The notes under the pieces were generated by a model that was not told the origin of the DNA, made no database searches, and saw nothing but the letters and a program-made list of their open reading frames with translations. A stretch of DNA of 64,000 nt from Beijerinckiaceae bacterium (GTDB lineage: Bacteria; Pseudomonadota; Alphaproteobacteria; Rhizobiales; Beijerinckiaceae), in NCBI GenBank assembly GCA_027533425.1, contig JAPZUD010000003.1, positions 146,983 through 210,982 of the forward strand. Direction: 5' to 3'. The position numbers and the translations under genes are program-made. Position 1 is the stretch's first letter, and each line of letters starts with the position of its first letter. This document shows, piece after piece, positions 26,603 through 36,326 of this stretch.

Positions 26603-27559
26603 ATGAACGCCACGATCGGCCGCCTCCTGCTGACCCGCCTCGTGGCGGCCATTCTGACGCTGTGGTTCGTCGCCACGGTGGTCTTCGTCATCACCAATCT
26701 CCTGCCGGGCGATGTCGCACAGGAATTGCTCGGCCAATCCGCCACGCCGGAAGCCGTGGCCGGCCTGCGCAAGGCACTCGGCCTCGATCTGCCGCCCTGG
26801 CAGCGCTATCTCGAATGGCTCTGGAACATGGTCCGGGGCGATGCCGGCCGTTCGCTGGTCAACGGCTCGCCCGTGGCCGCGCTGATCGGCTCGCGCCTCG
26901 GCAATTCGCTCATCCTCGCCGGCATCACCGCGCTGGTGGCGGTACCTTTGGCCCTCGTTCTCGGCATCACCGCCGCCGTCTATCGTGGATCGGTCTATGA
27001 CCGGATCGTCGGTGCCGGCACGGTCCTGGCGGTTTCGGTTCCGGAATTTCTCGTCGCCTCGGCCGCGGTCCTCGTCTTCGCGGTGCAGCTCCGCTGGGTG
27101 CCCGCCCTTTCGCAGCTCGGCCGCCTCGACGGGGTGCTGGACGTGATCCGCACCTTCGCCCTGCCGGTCCTGACGCTGACCTTCGTCATCGTGGCACAGA
27201 TGGCCCGGATGACGCGCGCCGCGCTCGTGGACGTGCTCTCCTCCTCCTATATCGAGATGGCCCGGCTCAAGGGCGCGGGGCAGGCCCGCATCGTCGTCTG
27301 GCATGCCCTGCCCAACGCGATCGGCCCCATCGCCAACGCCATCGCCTTCTCGCTCTCCTTCCTGCTGGGCGGGGTGATCATTGTGGAAACGATCTTCAAC
27401 TATCCCGGCATTGCCAAGCTGATGGTCGACGGCGTCAGCACGCGCGACCTGCCCCTCGTGCAGGCCTGCGCGATGCTGTTCTGCGGCGCCTATCTCCTGC
27501 TGGTCACGATGGCGGATATCGCCGCCATCCTTGCCAATCCCCGTTTGCGGCACCGGTGA
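26603..27559 (+). CDS. ABC importer permease, DppB type
   Basis: The 318-residue inner-membrane protein has six predicted helices. It starts LLLTRLVAAILTLWFVATVVFVITNLLPGD, as in DppB/OppB. The EAA loop reads YIEMARLKGAGQARIVVWHALPNAIGP. The ending LLLVTMADIAAILANPRLRHR is typical. It forms a heterodimer with the next gene product and takes up the solute presented by the 24914-26539 protein. Confidence 0.92.
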   Translation: MNATIGRLLLTRLVAAILTLWFVATVVFVITNLLPGDVAQELLGQSATPEAVAGLRKALGLDLPPWQRYLEWLWNMVRGDAGRSLVNGSPVAALIGSRLGNSLILAGITALVAVPLALVLGITAAVYRGSVYDRIVGAGTVLAVSVPEFLVASAAVLVFAVQLRWVPALSQLGRLDGVLDVIRTFALPVLTLTFVIVAQMARMTRAALVDVLSSSYIEMARLKGAGQARIVVWHALPNAIGPIANAIAFSLSFLLGGVIIVETIFNYPGIAKLMVDGVSTRDLPLVQACAMLFCGAYLLLVTMADIAAILANPRLRHR

Positions 27560-27563
27560 TCCG

Positions 27564-28415
27564 ATGAGCAGCACCACCATTTCCGCCCGTCGCGGCCCGA
27601 TGGCCATCCTCGCCCGGACGGGCCGGATGATCATGCCGGCCATCGTGTTGTTCTGGCTGGCCATGGCGTTTTTCGGATATTGGGTGGCGCCCTATGATCC
27701 GGCCGGCATCCAGGATGCTGATCTCTTCGAGGGCATGAGCCGGAAGTTCTGGCTGGGCACCGATTATTTCGGCCGCGACATGCTCTCGCGCATCCTTGCC
27801 GGCGCACGCTACACCGTCGGCATCTCGCTGATGGCCACCTCGCTGGCCGTAGCCTCCGGCGTCCTGCTCGGGCTTGCCGCCTCGGCGATCGGCGGCCTGT
27901 TCGATGCCGCCGTCAGCCGGTTCCTTGACGCGCTGATCTCGATTCCCTCGAAGATGTTCGGCCTCGTGCTGGTCGCCGCGTTCGGCGCCTCGATCCCGGT
28001 CCTGGTGCTGACCCTGGCGGTGATCTACCTGCCCGGCTGCTACCGCATCAACCGCTCGGTGGCGGTCAATGTCGCCGCGCTGGATTTCGTCGCCGTGGCC
28101 CGCGCCCGGGGCGAGAGCACCCTCTACATCATGATCCGCGAGATCCTGCCCAATATGGTCGGCCCGGTCCTCGCGGATTTCGGCCTGCGCTTCATCTATG
28201 TGGTGCTGCTCCTCTCGAGCCTCAGCTTCCTCGGCCTCGGCGTGCAGCCACCCCAGGCGGACTGGGGCTCGCTGGTGCGCGAGAACATGCCCGGCCTGCC
28301 CTATGGCGCGCCGGCGGTGATCATGCCGGCCATTGCCATTGCCAGCCTGACCATCGCGGTCAACCTCACCATCGACAGCCTCTTCGGCCGTCATGCCCGC
28401 GACGGGGTGCGCTGA
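27564..28415 (+). CDS. ABC importer permease, DppC type
   Basis: The 283-residue inner-membrane protein starts at ATG 27564, five bases after the DppB-type gene. It shows the DppC signature LGTDYFGRDMLSRILAGARYTVGISLM, an EAA loop (VAVARARGESTLYIMIREILPNMVGP) and the SFLGLGVQPPQADWGSLV segment. It pairs with the upstream permease. Confidence 0.92.
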   Translation: MSSTTISARRGPMAILARTGRMIMPAIVLFWLAMAFFGYWVAPYDPAGIQDADLFEGMSRKFWLGTDYFGRDMLSRILAGARYTVGISLMATSLAVASGVLLGLAASAIGGLFDAAVSRFLDALISIPSKMFGLVLVAAFGASIPVLVLTLAVIYLPGCYRINRSVAVNVAALDFVAVARARGESTLYIMIREILPNMVGPVLADFGLRFIYVVLLLSSLSFLGLGVQPPQADWGSLVRENMPGLPYGAPAVIMPAIAIASLTIAVNLTIDSLFGRHARDGVR

Positions 28416-28416
28416 G

Positions 28417-30204
28417 ATGGAGCCGCTGATCGACATCCGCGATCTCCGGATCCGCGCCCGCACGACCGAAGGCCACGAGATCGAGATCGTCAAGGGCGTG
28501 TCCTTCTCGGTCCGCCGGGGCGAGGTGATGGGCCTCATCGGCGAATCCGGCTCGGGCAAGACCACGATCGCCCTCGCTACCATGGGCTATGCCCGCTATG
28601 GCTGCCGGATTGCCGGCGGCACGATCCGCATCGGCGAGACGGAGGTGACACGCCTCGACGGGAAGGGCCTGCAGCAGCTGCGCGGCCGGAAGGTCGCCTA
28701 TATCGCCCAGAGCGCGGCGGCCTCGTTCAACCCGTCGCGCCCGATCATGGCCCAGGTGATCGAGAGCGCGCTGATCCATGGCCTGATGGGCGAGGCCGCC
28801 GCACACGAAAAAGCGATCGGCCTGTTCCGGGCCATGGCGATCCCGCAGCCCGAGACGATCGGCAACCGCTATCCGCACCAGGTCTCGGGCGGCCAGCTCC
28901 AGCGGCTGATGGCCGCCATGGCGCTGATCACCGATCCGGATGTGGTGATCTTCGACGAACCGACCACCGCGCTTGACGTCACCACCCAGATCGAGGTGCT
29001 GAAGGCCTTCAAGGAGGCAATCCGCGACCGCAACACCACCGGCATCTACGTGACGCATGATCTCGCCGTCATCGCCCAGATCGCCGACAGCATCACCGTG
29101 CTCCGGCATGGCGAGGTGCAGGAAATCGCGACCACGCCGCAGCTCATTTCGAACCCGGCCCATGAATACAGCCGCAAATTGCTGGCCGCGGCAGAACCGG
29201 CCCTGCGCCCGTCCCCGGTGACTGGCGAGGCCTCTGTGCCGCTGCTGCGTGTCTCCGGCATGTCCGCCGGCTACGGGCTGGTCGGTCCGGACGGCATGCC
29301 CGCCGTGCCCGTGCTCCGCGATATCGAGCTGACCCTCGGCCGCGGCCGCGCCCTCGGCGTGATCGGCGAATCCGGTTGCGGCAAATCCACCCTCGCCCGG
29401 GTCGTTGCCGGCCTCACCCCGGCCTCCCGCGGCACCGTGACGCTCGATGGCGTCGATCTCGCGCCCGGCATTGCCGGCCGCAGCCGCGAACAGCTGCGCG
29501 AGATCCAGCTTGTCTTCCAGATGGCGGATACCGCGCTCAACCCGAAAGTCCCGATCGACGAGATCATCGGGCGGCCGCTGACCTTCTTCTTCGGCATGAA
29601 GGGCGCCGAGCGGGACCGCCGCGTCCGCGAATTGCTGGATCTGACCCACCTCCCGGCCAGTGTGCGGGATCGCCTGCCGGGCGATCTCTCCGGCGGCCAG
29701 AAACAACGCGTGAACTTCGCCCGGGCGCTGGCGGCCCAGCCGAAGCTGCTTCTCTGCGACGAGGTGACTTCCGCGCTCGATACCGTGGTCGCCGCCGCCA
29801 TCCTCGATCTGATGGCCGAATTGCGCCGCGAGCTGGGGCTGACGACGATGTTCATCAGCCATGACATCAAGACGATCCGCGCGATCTGCGACGATATCAT
29901 GGTTCTCTATTCCGGCCGTGTGGTCGAAACCATGCCGGCGGCCGCGCTCGAGACCGGCCACCATCATCCCTATGCCGGGCTGCTGCTGGGCTCGGTGCCC
30001 GCGCTCCGGACGGACTGGCTGGAAACCACCCCGGCCGCTTCGTTGCAGGCCCAGGGCGTACCGCCCGCGCTGTCCTCGGCTGGATGCGCCTTCTTCCCGC
30101 GGTGCACCCGGGCCGAACCGGGCCTCTGCGACACAGCCGTCCCGCCGCTCCGGCCCCTTCCGGGCGGGATCGAGGCCGCCTGCTTCCGGCTCGGCGCGGA
30201 CTAG
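28417..30204 (+). CDS. Fused dipeptide/opine ABC importer ATPase (DppD-DppF type, two NBDs)
   Basis: The 595-residue protein contains two complete nucleotide-binding domains. The first has Walker [10 protein letters not shown], signature [12 protein letters not shown] and Walker [13 protein letters not shown]. The second has [25 protein letters not shown] and [12 protein letters not shown]. The C-terminal extension has the CAFFPRC...C pattern of oligopeptide-transporter ATPases. It starts two bases after the permease stop. Both sites look catalytically intact. The fusion replaces the usual two separate genes, as in GsiA. Confidence 0.92.
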   Translation: MEPLIDIRDLRIRARTTEGHEIEIVKGVSFSVRRGEVMGLIGESGSGKTTIALATMGYARYGCRIAGGTIRIGETEVTRLDGKGLQQLRGRKVAYIAQSAAASFNPSRPIMAQVIESALIHGLMGEAAAHEKAIGLFRAMAIPQPETIGNRYPHQVSGGQLQRLMAAMALITDPDVVIFDEPTTALDVTTQIEVLKAFKEAIRDRNTTGIYVTHDLAVIAQIADSITVLRHGEVQEIATTPQLISNPAHEYSRKLLAAAEPALRPSPVTGEASVPLLRVSGMSAGYGLVGPDGMPAVPVLRDIELTLGRGRALGVIGESGCGKSTLARVVAGLTPASRGTVTLDGVDLAPGIAGRSREQLREIQLVFQMADTALNPKVPIDEIIGRPLTFFFGMKGAERDRRVRELLDLTHLPASVRDRLPGDLSGGQKQRVNFARALAAQPKLLLCDEVTSALDTVVAAAILDLMAELRRELGLTTMFISHDIKTIRAICDDIMVLYSGRVVETMPAAALETGHHHPYAGLLLGSVPALRTDWLETTPAASLQAQGVPPALSSAGCAFFPRCTRAEPGLCDTAVPPLRPLPGGIEAACFRLGAD

Positions 30205-30213
30205 CCGCGGCGC

Positions 30214-30657
30214 TCAGCGCTCCTTCACCGTCGTCAGGATGAACATCGAGCGGGTTGCCGCGACACCGGGCACCTTCTGGATGCCATCCAGCATGATCTC
30301 CGAGAAATGGCTCATGTCCCGCGCGGTGATCTCGACCATGACATCGCAATCCCCGGAGACGATCCAGCAATTCTTGATCCCCGGCAGCCGGGCGAGGGAT
30401 TCGGCGACATAGGCGGCCGGAACCTGGGGCTCGCGCTGGACCGATGCGAGCACCCGGACCGCCTCGCCGATCGCCTGCGGCTCGATCCGGGCATGATAGC
30501 CCCGGATGACCTTCGCATCCTCGAGCCGCTTGATCCGGCGCGAGATCGCCGAATGCGACAAGGGGATCCGGGCCGCGAGGTCGAGGTTGCTGAGGCGCGC
30601 CTCTGCCTGCAGCGCCTTCAGGATCTGGTGGTCGAAATCATCAAGCTCGAGTGTCAT
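30214..30657 (-). CDS. Lrp/AsnC-family regulator divergent from PLP lyase
   Basis: The 147-residue protein starts MTLELDDFDHQILKALQAEARLSNLDLAARIPLSHSAISRRIKRLEDAKVIRGY, a winged helix of the Lrp family. A RAM domain follows (NCWIVSGDCDVMVEITARD). ATG 30657 gives the normal family length. The gene ends ten bases from the ABC ATPase stop in convergent orientation and is divergent from the cystathionine gamma-synthase-family gene, its most likely target. Confidence 0.9.
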   Translation of the reverse strand: MTLELDDFDHQILKALQAEARLSNLDLAARIPLSHSAISRRIKRLEDAKVIRGYHARIEPQAIGEAVRVLASVQREPQVPAAYVAESLARLPGIKNCWIVSGDCDVMVEITARDMSHFSEIMLDGIQKVPGVAATRSMFILTTVKER

Positions 30658-30831
30658 TGCAAGGTCTTTTCCGGAGAGGCCGGCCCCGTCAGGGCTGAAG
30701 AGAATAATTTTCATTTTTAAGCTGTTTCTTGCAAATATTTCGACATTTTTTGTCTCAACCGCACATATCTTGCGAGACTAGAGCTGCTTTGGCACATTCC
30801 CTCCACGCCCCGAGGAGATGGAGAAACCGCC
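30658..30831. promoter_or_regulatory. AT-rich divergent promoter between lrp and PLP lyase
   Basis: This 174-bp gap is distinctly AT-rich at 30705-30770. It contains an inverted pair GTCTC (30752-30756) and GAGAC (30774-30778) and AT tracts of the sort bound by Lrp proteins. Core promoter boxes cannot be fixed by eye. Confidence 0.45.
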
Positions 30832-32151
30832 ATGGCCAAGTCCGAAAGTTCAAAGTCCGAAAGTTCAAAGTCCGACAGCTCGAAAACCTACCGCGAGACC
30901 AGCCTCGGACAGCACGCGCTGCACAACGAGACGCTGATGCTCGGCTATGGCTATGACCCCGCCTTGTCCGAAGGGTCGGTGAAGCCGCCGGTCTTCCTGA
31001 CCTCGACTTTCTGCTTCCCGAGCGCCGATGCCGGCCGGGAATTCTTCGACATCGCCTCGGGCCGCTCCGCCGGCAAGAACGATGTGGATGGCGGTCTTGT
31101 CTATTCGCGCTTCAACCATCCCAATGCGCAGATCGTCGAGGAGCGCCTTGCCCTGTTCGAGAAGGCTGATGCCGGCGCCGTTTTCGCCAGCGGCATGGCA
31201 GCCATCGCCACGATCCTCTTCGCCCATTGCCGCCCGGGCGACGTGATCCTGCATTCGACACCGCTCTATGGCGGCACCGATACGCTGGTGCACAAGGTCC
31301 TGCCGCAATTCGGCATCACCGCCCTGCCGGTGGCCGACCCGAATGATCCCGCCGGCCTGGAGGCAGCGATGATCGCGGCGGAAGCCCGGGGCCGCCTCGC
31401 CATGCTCTATCTCGAAACCCCATCGAACCCGCTGGCCACGCTGGCCGATATCGGCCTTTCTGCCCGGCTGGCGGAAGCCTCCGCCCGGCGGCAGAAGCAC
31501 CGTCCCCTGGTTGTCGTCGACAACACCCTGCAGGGCCCGGTCTTCCAGAACGCGATCCGCGCGGGCGCCGATCTCTCGCTTTACTCGTTGACCAAATATG
31601 TCGGCGGTCATTCCGACCTGATCGCCGGCGGCGTGGTCGGCAACCGGATCGCGATGACGCCCGTCCGCAGCCTCCGCGCCCTGATGGGCGGCAGCCTCGA
31701 TCCGCATTCCTGCTGGATGCTGTCGCGTTCGCTGGAAACCGTGACGCTGCGGATGGAGCGCGCAGCCTCGAATGCCATGACGATCGCGCGCTGGCTCGAA
31801 CGCCACAAGGCGGTGCGACAGGTCCATTTCGCCGCCCTCGCGCCGGAAGGCAGCGTGCAGCATCGGATCTACTCGACACAATGCACCGGGCCGGGCTCGC
31901 TGATGTCCTTCGATGTCGGCACCCGGGAAAAGGCCTTCCGCGCGCTGGACCGGCTGCGCATCGTCAAACTTGCGGTGAGCCTCGGCGGCACGGAATCGCT
32001 CGCCTGCCACCCGTCAACCACGGTGATTTCCGGGGTTGCCCCGGAAACGCGCGAGGCCATGGGCGTGACGGAAGGGCTGATCCGCCTTTCGGTCGGGATC
32101 GAGCATGTCGACGACCTGATCGCCGATCTCGACTATGCCCTTGCCGATTGA
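30832..32151 (+). CDS. PLP-dependent cystathionine gamma-synthase family enzyme (methionine gamma-lyase-like)
   Basis: The 439-residue enzyme has VYSRFNHPNAQIVEERLALFE, the PLP-binding SGMAAIATIL, YLETPSNP, VVDNTLQGP and the Schiff-base lysine in SLYSLTKYVGGHSD. These place it in the Cys/Met metabolism PLP family. The cysteine found near the active-site tyrosine of methionine gamma-lyases is replaced by glycine (PLYGGTDTL), so the exact reaction (gamma-lyase, gamma-synthase or sulfhydrylase) is open. The N-terminus carries a Ser/Lys-rich tail from a 15-bp repeat. GGAG lies eight bases before the start. It is divergent from an lrp gene, so amino-acid control is expected. Confidence 0.85.
   Translation: MAKSESSKSESSKSDSSKTYRETSLGQHALHNETLMLGYGYDPALSEGSVKPPVFLTSTFCFPSADAGREFFDIASGRSAGKNDVDGGLVYSRFNHPNAQIVEERLALFEKADAGAVFASGMAAIATILFAHCRPGDVILHSTPLYGGTDTLVHKVLPQFGITALPVADPNDPAGLEAAMIAAEARGRLAMLYLETPSNPLATLADIGLSARLAEASARRQKHRPLVVVDNTLQGPVFQNAIRAGADLSLYSLTKYVGGHSDLIAGGVVGNRIAMTPVRSLRALMGGSLDPHSCWMLSRSLETVTLRMERAASNAMTIARWLERHKAVRQVHFAALAPEGSVQHRIYSTQCTGPGSLMSFDVGTREKAFRALDRLRIVKLAVSLGGTESLACHPSTTVISGVAPETREAMGVTEGLIRLSVGIEHVDDLIADLDYALAD
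30838..30882 (+). repeat. 15-bp tandem repeat coding for a KSESS tail
   Basis: Two perfect copies of AAGTCCGAAAGTTCA (30838-30852, 30853-30867) and one degenerate copy (30868-30882) encode KSESSKSESSKSDSS just after the start codon. The period is a multiple of three, so copy changes would alter tail length without a frameshift. Confidence 0.85.
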
Positions 32152-32153
32152 GG

Positions 32154-32185
32154 GAAAAAGAACCGGGCACCGCACAGGCGCCCGG
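32154..32185 (-). terminator. Rho-independent terminator of the TadG-like gene
   Basis: GCCCGG-type stems at 32163-32168 and 32180-32185 pair over six bases. On the minus strand the stem is followed by TTCTTTTTCCC, a good T-tract. It lies 22 bases beyond the minus-strand stop. Confidence 0.6.
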
Positions 32186-32207
32186 ACTCCGCTGACGGAC
32201 GACAATC

Positions 32208-33617
32208 TCAGTTGATCAGCCGGGCCTTCGCCATCACCGACCGGAACATCATCTCCGTCGCCTGCGAGATTTCACCCGGCGTGGTGGCGAAATAGGCATA
32301 TTCCGGCAGCGTGGCGCAATCCCGCATGGTCTGGCGGATGACCGGCTTCAGCATCGACTGGATCTGCACGAAGCGGGTATCGGTCGAGCCCGGCGGCGTG
32401 ATGTATTCGGTATTGAGCGTCGCAACCGTGATGCCCTTGTTCTTGAAACCGTCGCACACCTTGGAGTCGATCGCCTGCGAACGTTCGGCACCCCAGTAGA
32501 AGCCCGGATTGTTCACGGTGAAATTCGTATCCGGGTTCCAGGCCCCCCAGTAATTGCAGATATTCTTTTTCTTTCCATCCACCCAGACATCCTTGCACTG
32601 GCTGTATTCCTTGACATTGCCCTCGACGCCGTCGGTCATCAGAAGCAGCATGACCTTTGGCGAAGCGGCCGTCTTGCCGTCACCGCTGGAAGGGATCTTC
32701 TTCAGCAGGTCCTTCATCGCCACCGTGAAATTTGACCCGGCGCCGGCAATGTCCATTTCCATATTGTTCACGGCAGCCTTGACCGTGGACAGGCTGGCGC
32801 TTTCCTTCTGGACCTCGGTCAGCGTGTTGCTGAACTTGTAGACCGCAAAGCGGAACTGGTCCGGCAGCTTGGCCATGGCGCCGGCATCGTCGATGACATC
32901 GGAAAGCGCCGAGCGGACAATGTCGAACCGGGTCTTGGCCCCGATCTTCTTGGCGCAGACCGGCGTGGCACGGCCGTCATCCCAGCCCCCGGTCGCCTTG
33001 CAATCCGGGTTGAACATCGGGACTTTCCAGCTCAGCGTGTGGCAGGCAAACGCACAGCCGAGCTTGCCGTTCATAAGTGTCTGGTCCGCCGTGCTGGCGC
33101 CGATCCCCATCGAGCCGGACGCATCGGCGAGCACATAGACGCTGACAAAGAGCGGCGGCGCGGAGGAAGCCCCGGCGCAACCGCCGAAATCCATCGTGGC
33201 AATCCCGGCAATCGCCACGGCCATGGTTTTCTGCGTGCCTGAATAGCACACATTGGCGATGACGGTGTTGCCCTTGAGGGTGATTTCATATTTGGCACCG
33301 GCCGTGGCGCCATCGAGGCCGGCCACGGCTATCAGCGATTCGAAGGTTGCCTTGGCCGCCTTCTCGCTCTCGAGCTTCTGCTGTTCCCAGCTATAGGTCG
33401 GCTTCACGACCGACTCCGCCACGGCAGACAGCGCGGCGGCATCGGCGATGCTCTGCACCTTGGCTCGCGTGCCGGCGACAGTCGCAAAATCCACCGAAGC
33501 ACCGAGCAGCCCGATCACCGGGATCATCGACAACGAGAAGGTTGTCGCCACGGAACCGTGCCGGCTGGCCCGGAAACGGTGGAAGGAGCGGGGGATGAGA
33601 CGGGACAGAACGGTCAT
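32208..33617 (-). CDS. TadG-like pilus assembly protein with von Willebrand A domain
   Basis: The 469-residue protein begins with a TadE/TadG-type N-terminus: basic residues, then GSVATTFSLSMIPVIGLLGASVDFA, a single membrane helix. A TadE-like stretch (KVQSIADAAALSAV) follows. The vWA domain has the metal-ion site VLADASGSMG and LLMTDGVEG, with a cysteine-rich insertion between them (GKLGCAFACHTL...NPDCKATGG...VCAKK). In tad loci TadG is a minor pseudopilin-like component. No other tad genes are nearby and the gene has its own terminator, so this appears to be an orphan. The start at 33617 gives the short basic leader. Confidence 0.82.
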   Translation of the reverse strand: MTVLSRLIPRSFHRFRASRHGSVATTFSLSMIPVIGLLGASVDFATVAGTRAKVQSIADAAALSAVAESVVKPTYSWEQQKLESEKAAKATFESLIAVAGLDGATAGAKYEITLKGNTVIANVCYSGTQKTMAVAIAGIATMDFGGCAGASSAPPLFVSVYVLADASGSMGIGASTADQTLMNGKLGCAFACHTLSWKVPMFNPDCKATGGWDDGRATPVCAKKIGAKTRFDIVRSALSDVIDDAGAMAKLPDQFRFAVYKFSNTLTEVQKESASLSTVKAAVNNMEMDIAGAGSNFTVAMKDLLKKIPSSGDGKTAASPKVMLLLMTDGVEGNVKEYSQCKDVWVDGKKKNICNYWGAWNPDTNFTVNNPGFYWGAERSQAIDSKVCDGFKNKGITVATLNTEYITPPGSTDTRFVQIQSMLKPVIRQTMRDCATLPEYAYFATTPGEISQATEMMFRSVMAKARLIN

Positions 33618-33809
33618 GACACAAGCTCCTTGCACGCCAAAGCAGTTACAAGGGGACAACTAATCAGACTTTAATCGGATAGAAGAAGCAACAATTCGAG
33701 CAGATATGCCTACCAAAGCCTGAAACAGATCGATTATATTTGAAGCAATCATCAGGGCTTTACCGCATCGTCCTGGCACGGCATGGTCAGCGGGGAGAAA
33801 CCGAGTCGC

Positions 33810-35006
33810 ATGCAAACCCGTCCCGCCGACCTCAACAATGCTGCCGGCCCTGCTGAATGGGCGCGTGCCATGACCGATCCTGCCGCCTTCGCAGCGGAGC
33901 AGGAGCAACTCGGCCATGTCTGGACCTTCCTCGGCGTGACCGGCGAGATCCCGGCACTGAATGACTGGTTCACCGCCACCTTGGGCGGCAGGTCGATCTT
34001 CGTGCAGCGCTTCGAATCCGGGCTCCGCGCCTACGAGAACAAATGCGCGCATCGCTTCTATCCGCTCCGCATCGGCAAGACCGGGAATGGCCCCGTTGTC
34101 TGCGGCTTCCATCACTGGCGCTACAATGCCGAGGGGCGTGCCCTCGGTATTCCCAAATGCATCGAGATGTACGGCCGGACCCCGCGTGACATCGATGCCC
34201 GCCTCCTCGAGATCGAACTGGCGCAATGCGGTGACCTGATCTTCGGCCGCTTTCCAGGCCGGCAGCATTGCTCGCTGGCGGAATGGCTCGGACCCGGATT
34301 TGACGTGATCGCCCGGTTCGGCACGGGCATCGGCAAGCCCGACAGCTTCAGCCGGGAAGTCGATTCCCACTGGAAGCTGCTGATGAACATCTCGCTCGAC
34401 GATTATCATATCGTCGCGGTGCATCCGACCAGCTTCGGCAAGGCGGGCTACCTGCCACCCGACATCATCCATTACGCACATTTCAACGCGCACAGCGCCT
34501 ATCTGCCCGGTGGTTCGCCCGGCACATTGGAGGCCATTGCGGCGGCCTGTCGGGAGGGCAATTATCTTCCGGAACGCTATCGCATCTTCCAGTTTTTTCC
34601 TGGCCTGCTCGTCGCGCTGATCAAGGCGATCGACTACGTCGGAGACTCCTACTGGTTCGTGCTGTTCCAGCAATTCGAACCGATCGGGCCGGGGCGGACG
34701 CGCGCGACGTCGCGCTATGTCCCCCTGCCGTTCCGTCGCGAGGCAGGCCTTGTCCGCTCCGCCTTCCGCGCCTTCACGATGCCCTGGATGCGGCTGGGCT
34801 TCCGGATCCAGTCCGGGCGGATCCATGACGAGGATAACGGCGCCTGCATCCAGCTGCAGAAGATCGCCCACCAGGCCAATGCCCTGCCGATCCTTGCTCG
34901 TCAGGAAACGCGCGTCGGCTGGTTCGAGGCGGATTATGCCCGCCTGATGGCCGGGCAGCTTGAACCCTCGGGGCAGATCGAGACGTTTTCCGGGCTCGAC
35001 GGCTGA
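33810..35006 (+). CDS. Rieske non-haem iron oxygenase, alpha-subunit type
   Basis: The 398-residue protein has a Rieske site C-A-H followed 17 residues later by C-G-F-H-H, and a catalytic-domain iron triad region NISLDDYHIVAVHP with two histidines and neighbouring acids. That order is typical of ring-hydroxylating or demethylating oxygenases. The N-terminal part may interact with a reductase that is not encoded here. ATG 33810 is chosen over 33783, with only a distant GGGGAG; the start is uncertain. The gene appears monocistronic and the substrate is unknown. Confidence 0.83.
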   Translation: MQTRPADLNNAAGPAEWARAMTDPAAFAAEQEQLGHVWTFLGVTGEIPALNDWFTATLGGRSIFVQRFESGLRAYENKCAHRFYPLRIGKTGNGPVVCGFHHWRYNAEGRALGIPKCIEMYGRTPRDIDARLLEIELAQCGDLIFGRFPGRQHCSLAEWLGPGFDVIARFGTGIGKPDSFSREVDSHWKLLMNISLDDYHIVAVHPTSFGKAGYLPPDIIHYAHFNAHSAYLPGGSPGTLEAIAAACREGNYLPERYRIFQFFPGLLVALIKAIDYVGDSYWFVLFQQFEPIGPGRTRATSRYVPLPFRREAGLVRSAFRAFTMPWMRLGFRIQSGRIHDEDNGACIQLQKIAHQANALPILARQETRVGWFEADYARLMAGQLEPSGQIETFSGLDG

Positions 35007-35148
35007 TCACATCCGCGTGAGCGGAAAGTCCCCCGGCGCGCCACTCCGCAATTCCGTCCAAATGTTAACCCATCCGCAATCCATGCGCCGCTAGACGGCG
35101 TATATTGCAGTGCATCACGCCGATGGATGGCTGAAACGGGACCACCGG

Positions 35149-36321
35149 ATGACCGCCAGCGCGAACACCCTGCCGAGCACACGGGACCTGCGGATTGATT
35201 TTTTCCGCGGGATCGCGCTCGTCATGATTTTCGCGAACCATGTTCCGGGCAATCCGCTCAGTGCCTTCACCCAGCGCAATTGGGGACTGTCGGATTCCGC
35301 CGATGTCTTCGTCCTGCTCGCCGGCATTTCCTCTGCCCTCGCCTATGGCCGCTTCTTCGACCGCGGTGCCGCCGGCGCGGGCGTGATGGCGGTATTCTCG
35401 CGCATCTGGTCGCTCTACATCATGCATCTGATGATGTTTCTCGTGATCGCCGGCCTGTGCGTATTGGGTGCGGAGCGGTTGAATGATCCGACCTATCTCG
35501 AAATCCTCGGCATCGATGTTTTCCTGCAAGCGCCGGCGGGCTTCATCGTCGATGTCGTGACGCTTCGCTTCCTGCCGGGCTATCTCGACATCCTGCCGCT
35601 CTACATCATCCTGCTGGCGATGGTTCCGGTCCTCGTCTCGCTGACGCGCCGGCATTGGTTGCTGCCGCTGCTGCTCTCGCTCGGGTTCTATGCCGGCGCC
35701 AATTTCGGCGGCCTCAACCTGCCGAATACCCGCACCGCCAGCGCGTGGTTCTTCAACCCCTTTGCCTGGCAGTTGCTGTTCGTGATCGGCTTCTCTCTCG
35801 GCCGCGCCATCCAGGGGCATTCCCCTGTTGGCCGGATCGGCCCCGGCATGCGTCGGGCGCTGACGGCTCTGGCCGCCCTCGTCACGCTGGCCGGCATCGT
35901 GCTCGCTGCGCCCTGGCGTGAGATCGACGGCTTTGAGAACGCCTTCCTCGTCAACCCGGCCTTGCTCGGCGCCTTCAGCAAGACGAATTTCCACCCGACC
36001 CGGCTGCTCGACCTGATGGCCAAATTCTGGCTCGTGCTGGTCCTCGTGCCGGCGGCAAGCCCGTGGTTGCGTTCCGCCATTGCCGCGCCTTTCGTCTGGA
36101 TGGGCCAGCATTCGCTGGAAGTCTTCGTGCTCGGCAATGTCCTCGCGGTTGCGGGCGGCATCCTCGCCACGGCTTACGGGTTCCAGCCCTGGTTGATGAT
36201 CGCGATCAACGCCGTCGGCATCGGCGCGATGCTCGGTCTTGCCGCCTTGCTCGAGTGGCGGAAAACCGCGATGGCCAGCCTGGCCGCGCGGCCGCGACCG
36301 ATGCAGGTTGCGGCGGAGTGA
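35149..36321 (+). CDS. opgC: OpgC family membrane protein
   Basis: The 390-residue polytopic protein begins RDLRIDFFRGIALVMIFANHVPGN, the OpgC/acyltransferase-3 motif with the conserved R...D...RG and His. About ten hydrophobic helices follow. OpgC proteins add succinyl groups to periplasmic glucans. Alphaproteobacterial members of this family are common but rarely tested, so the acceptor is inferred. GGGA precedes ATG 35149. The stop overlaps the upstream part of the next gene's ribosome site, so the two are probably co-transcribed. Confidence 0.82.
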   Translation: MTASANTLPSTRDLRIDFFRGIALVMIFANHVPGNPLSAFTQRNWGLSDSADVFVLLAGISSALAYGRFFDRGAAGAGVMAVFSRIWSLYIMHLMMFLVIAGLCVLGAERLNDPTYLEILGIDVFLQAPAGFIVDVVTLRFLPGYLDILPLYIILLAMVPVLVSLTRRHWLLPLLLSLGFYAGANFGGLNLPNTRTASAWFFNPFAWQLLFVIGFSLGRAIQGHSPVGRIGPGMRRALTALAALVTLAGIVLAAPWREIDGFENAFLVNPALLGAFSKTNFHPTRLLDLMAKFWLVLVLVPAASPWLRSAIAAPFVWMGQHSLEVFVLGNVLAVAGGILATAYGFQPWLMIAINAVGIGAMLGLAALLEWRKTAMASLAARPRPMQVAAE

Positions 36322-36326
36322 AAGCC

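Noticed and set aside
30832..32151. Firm call as methionine gamma-lyase
   Set aside because: The cysteine near the active-site tyrosine is glycine here, so only the family is assigned.
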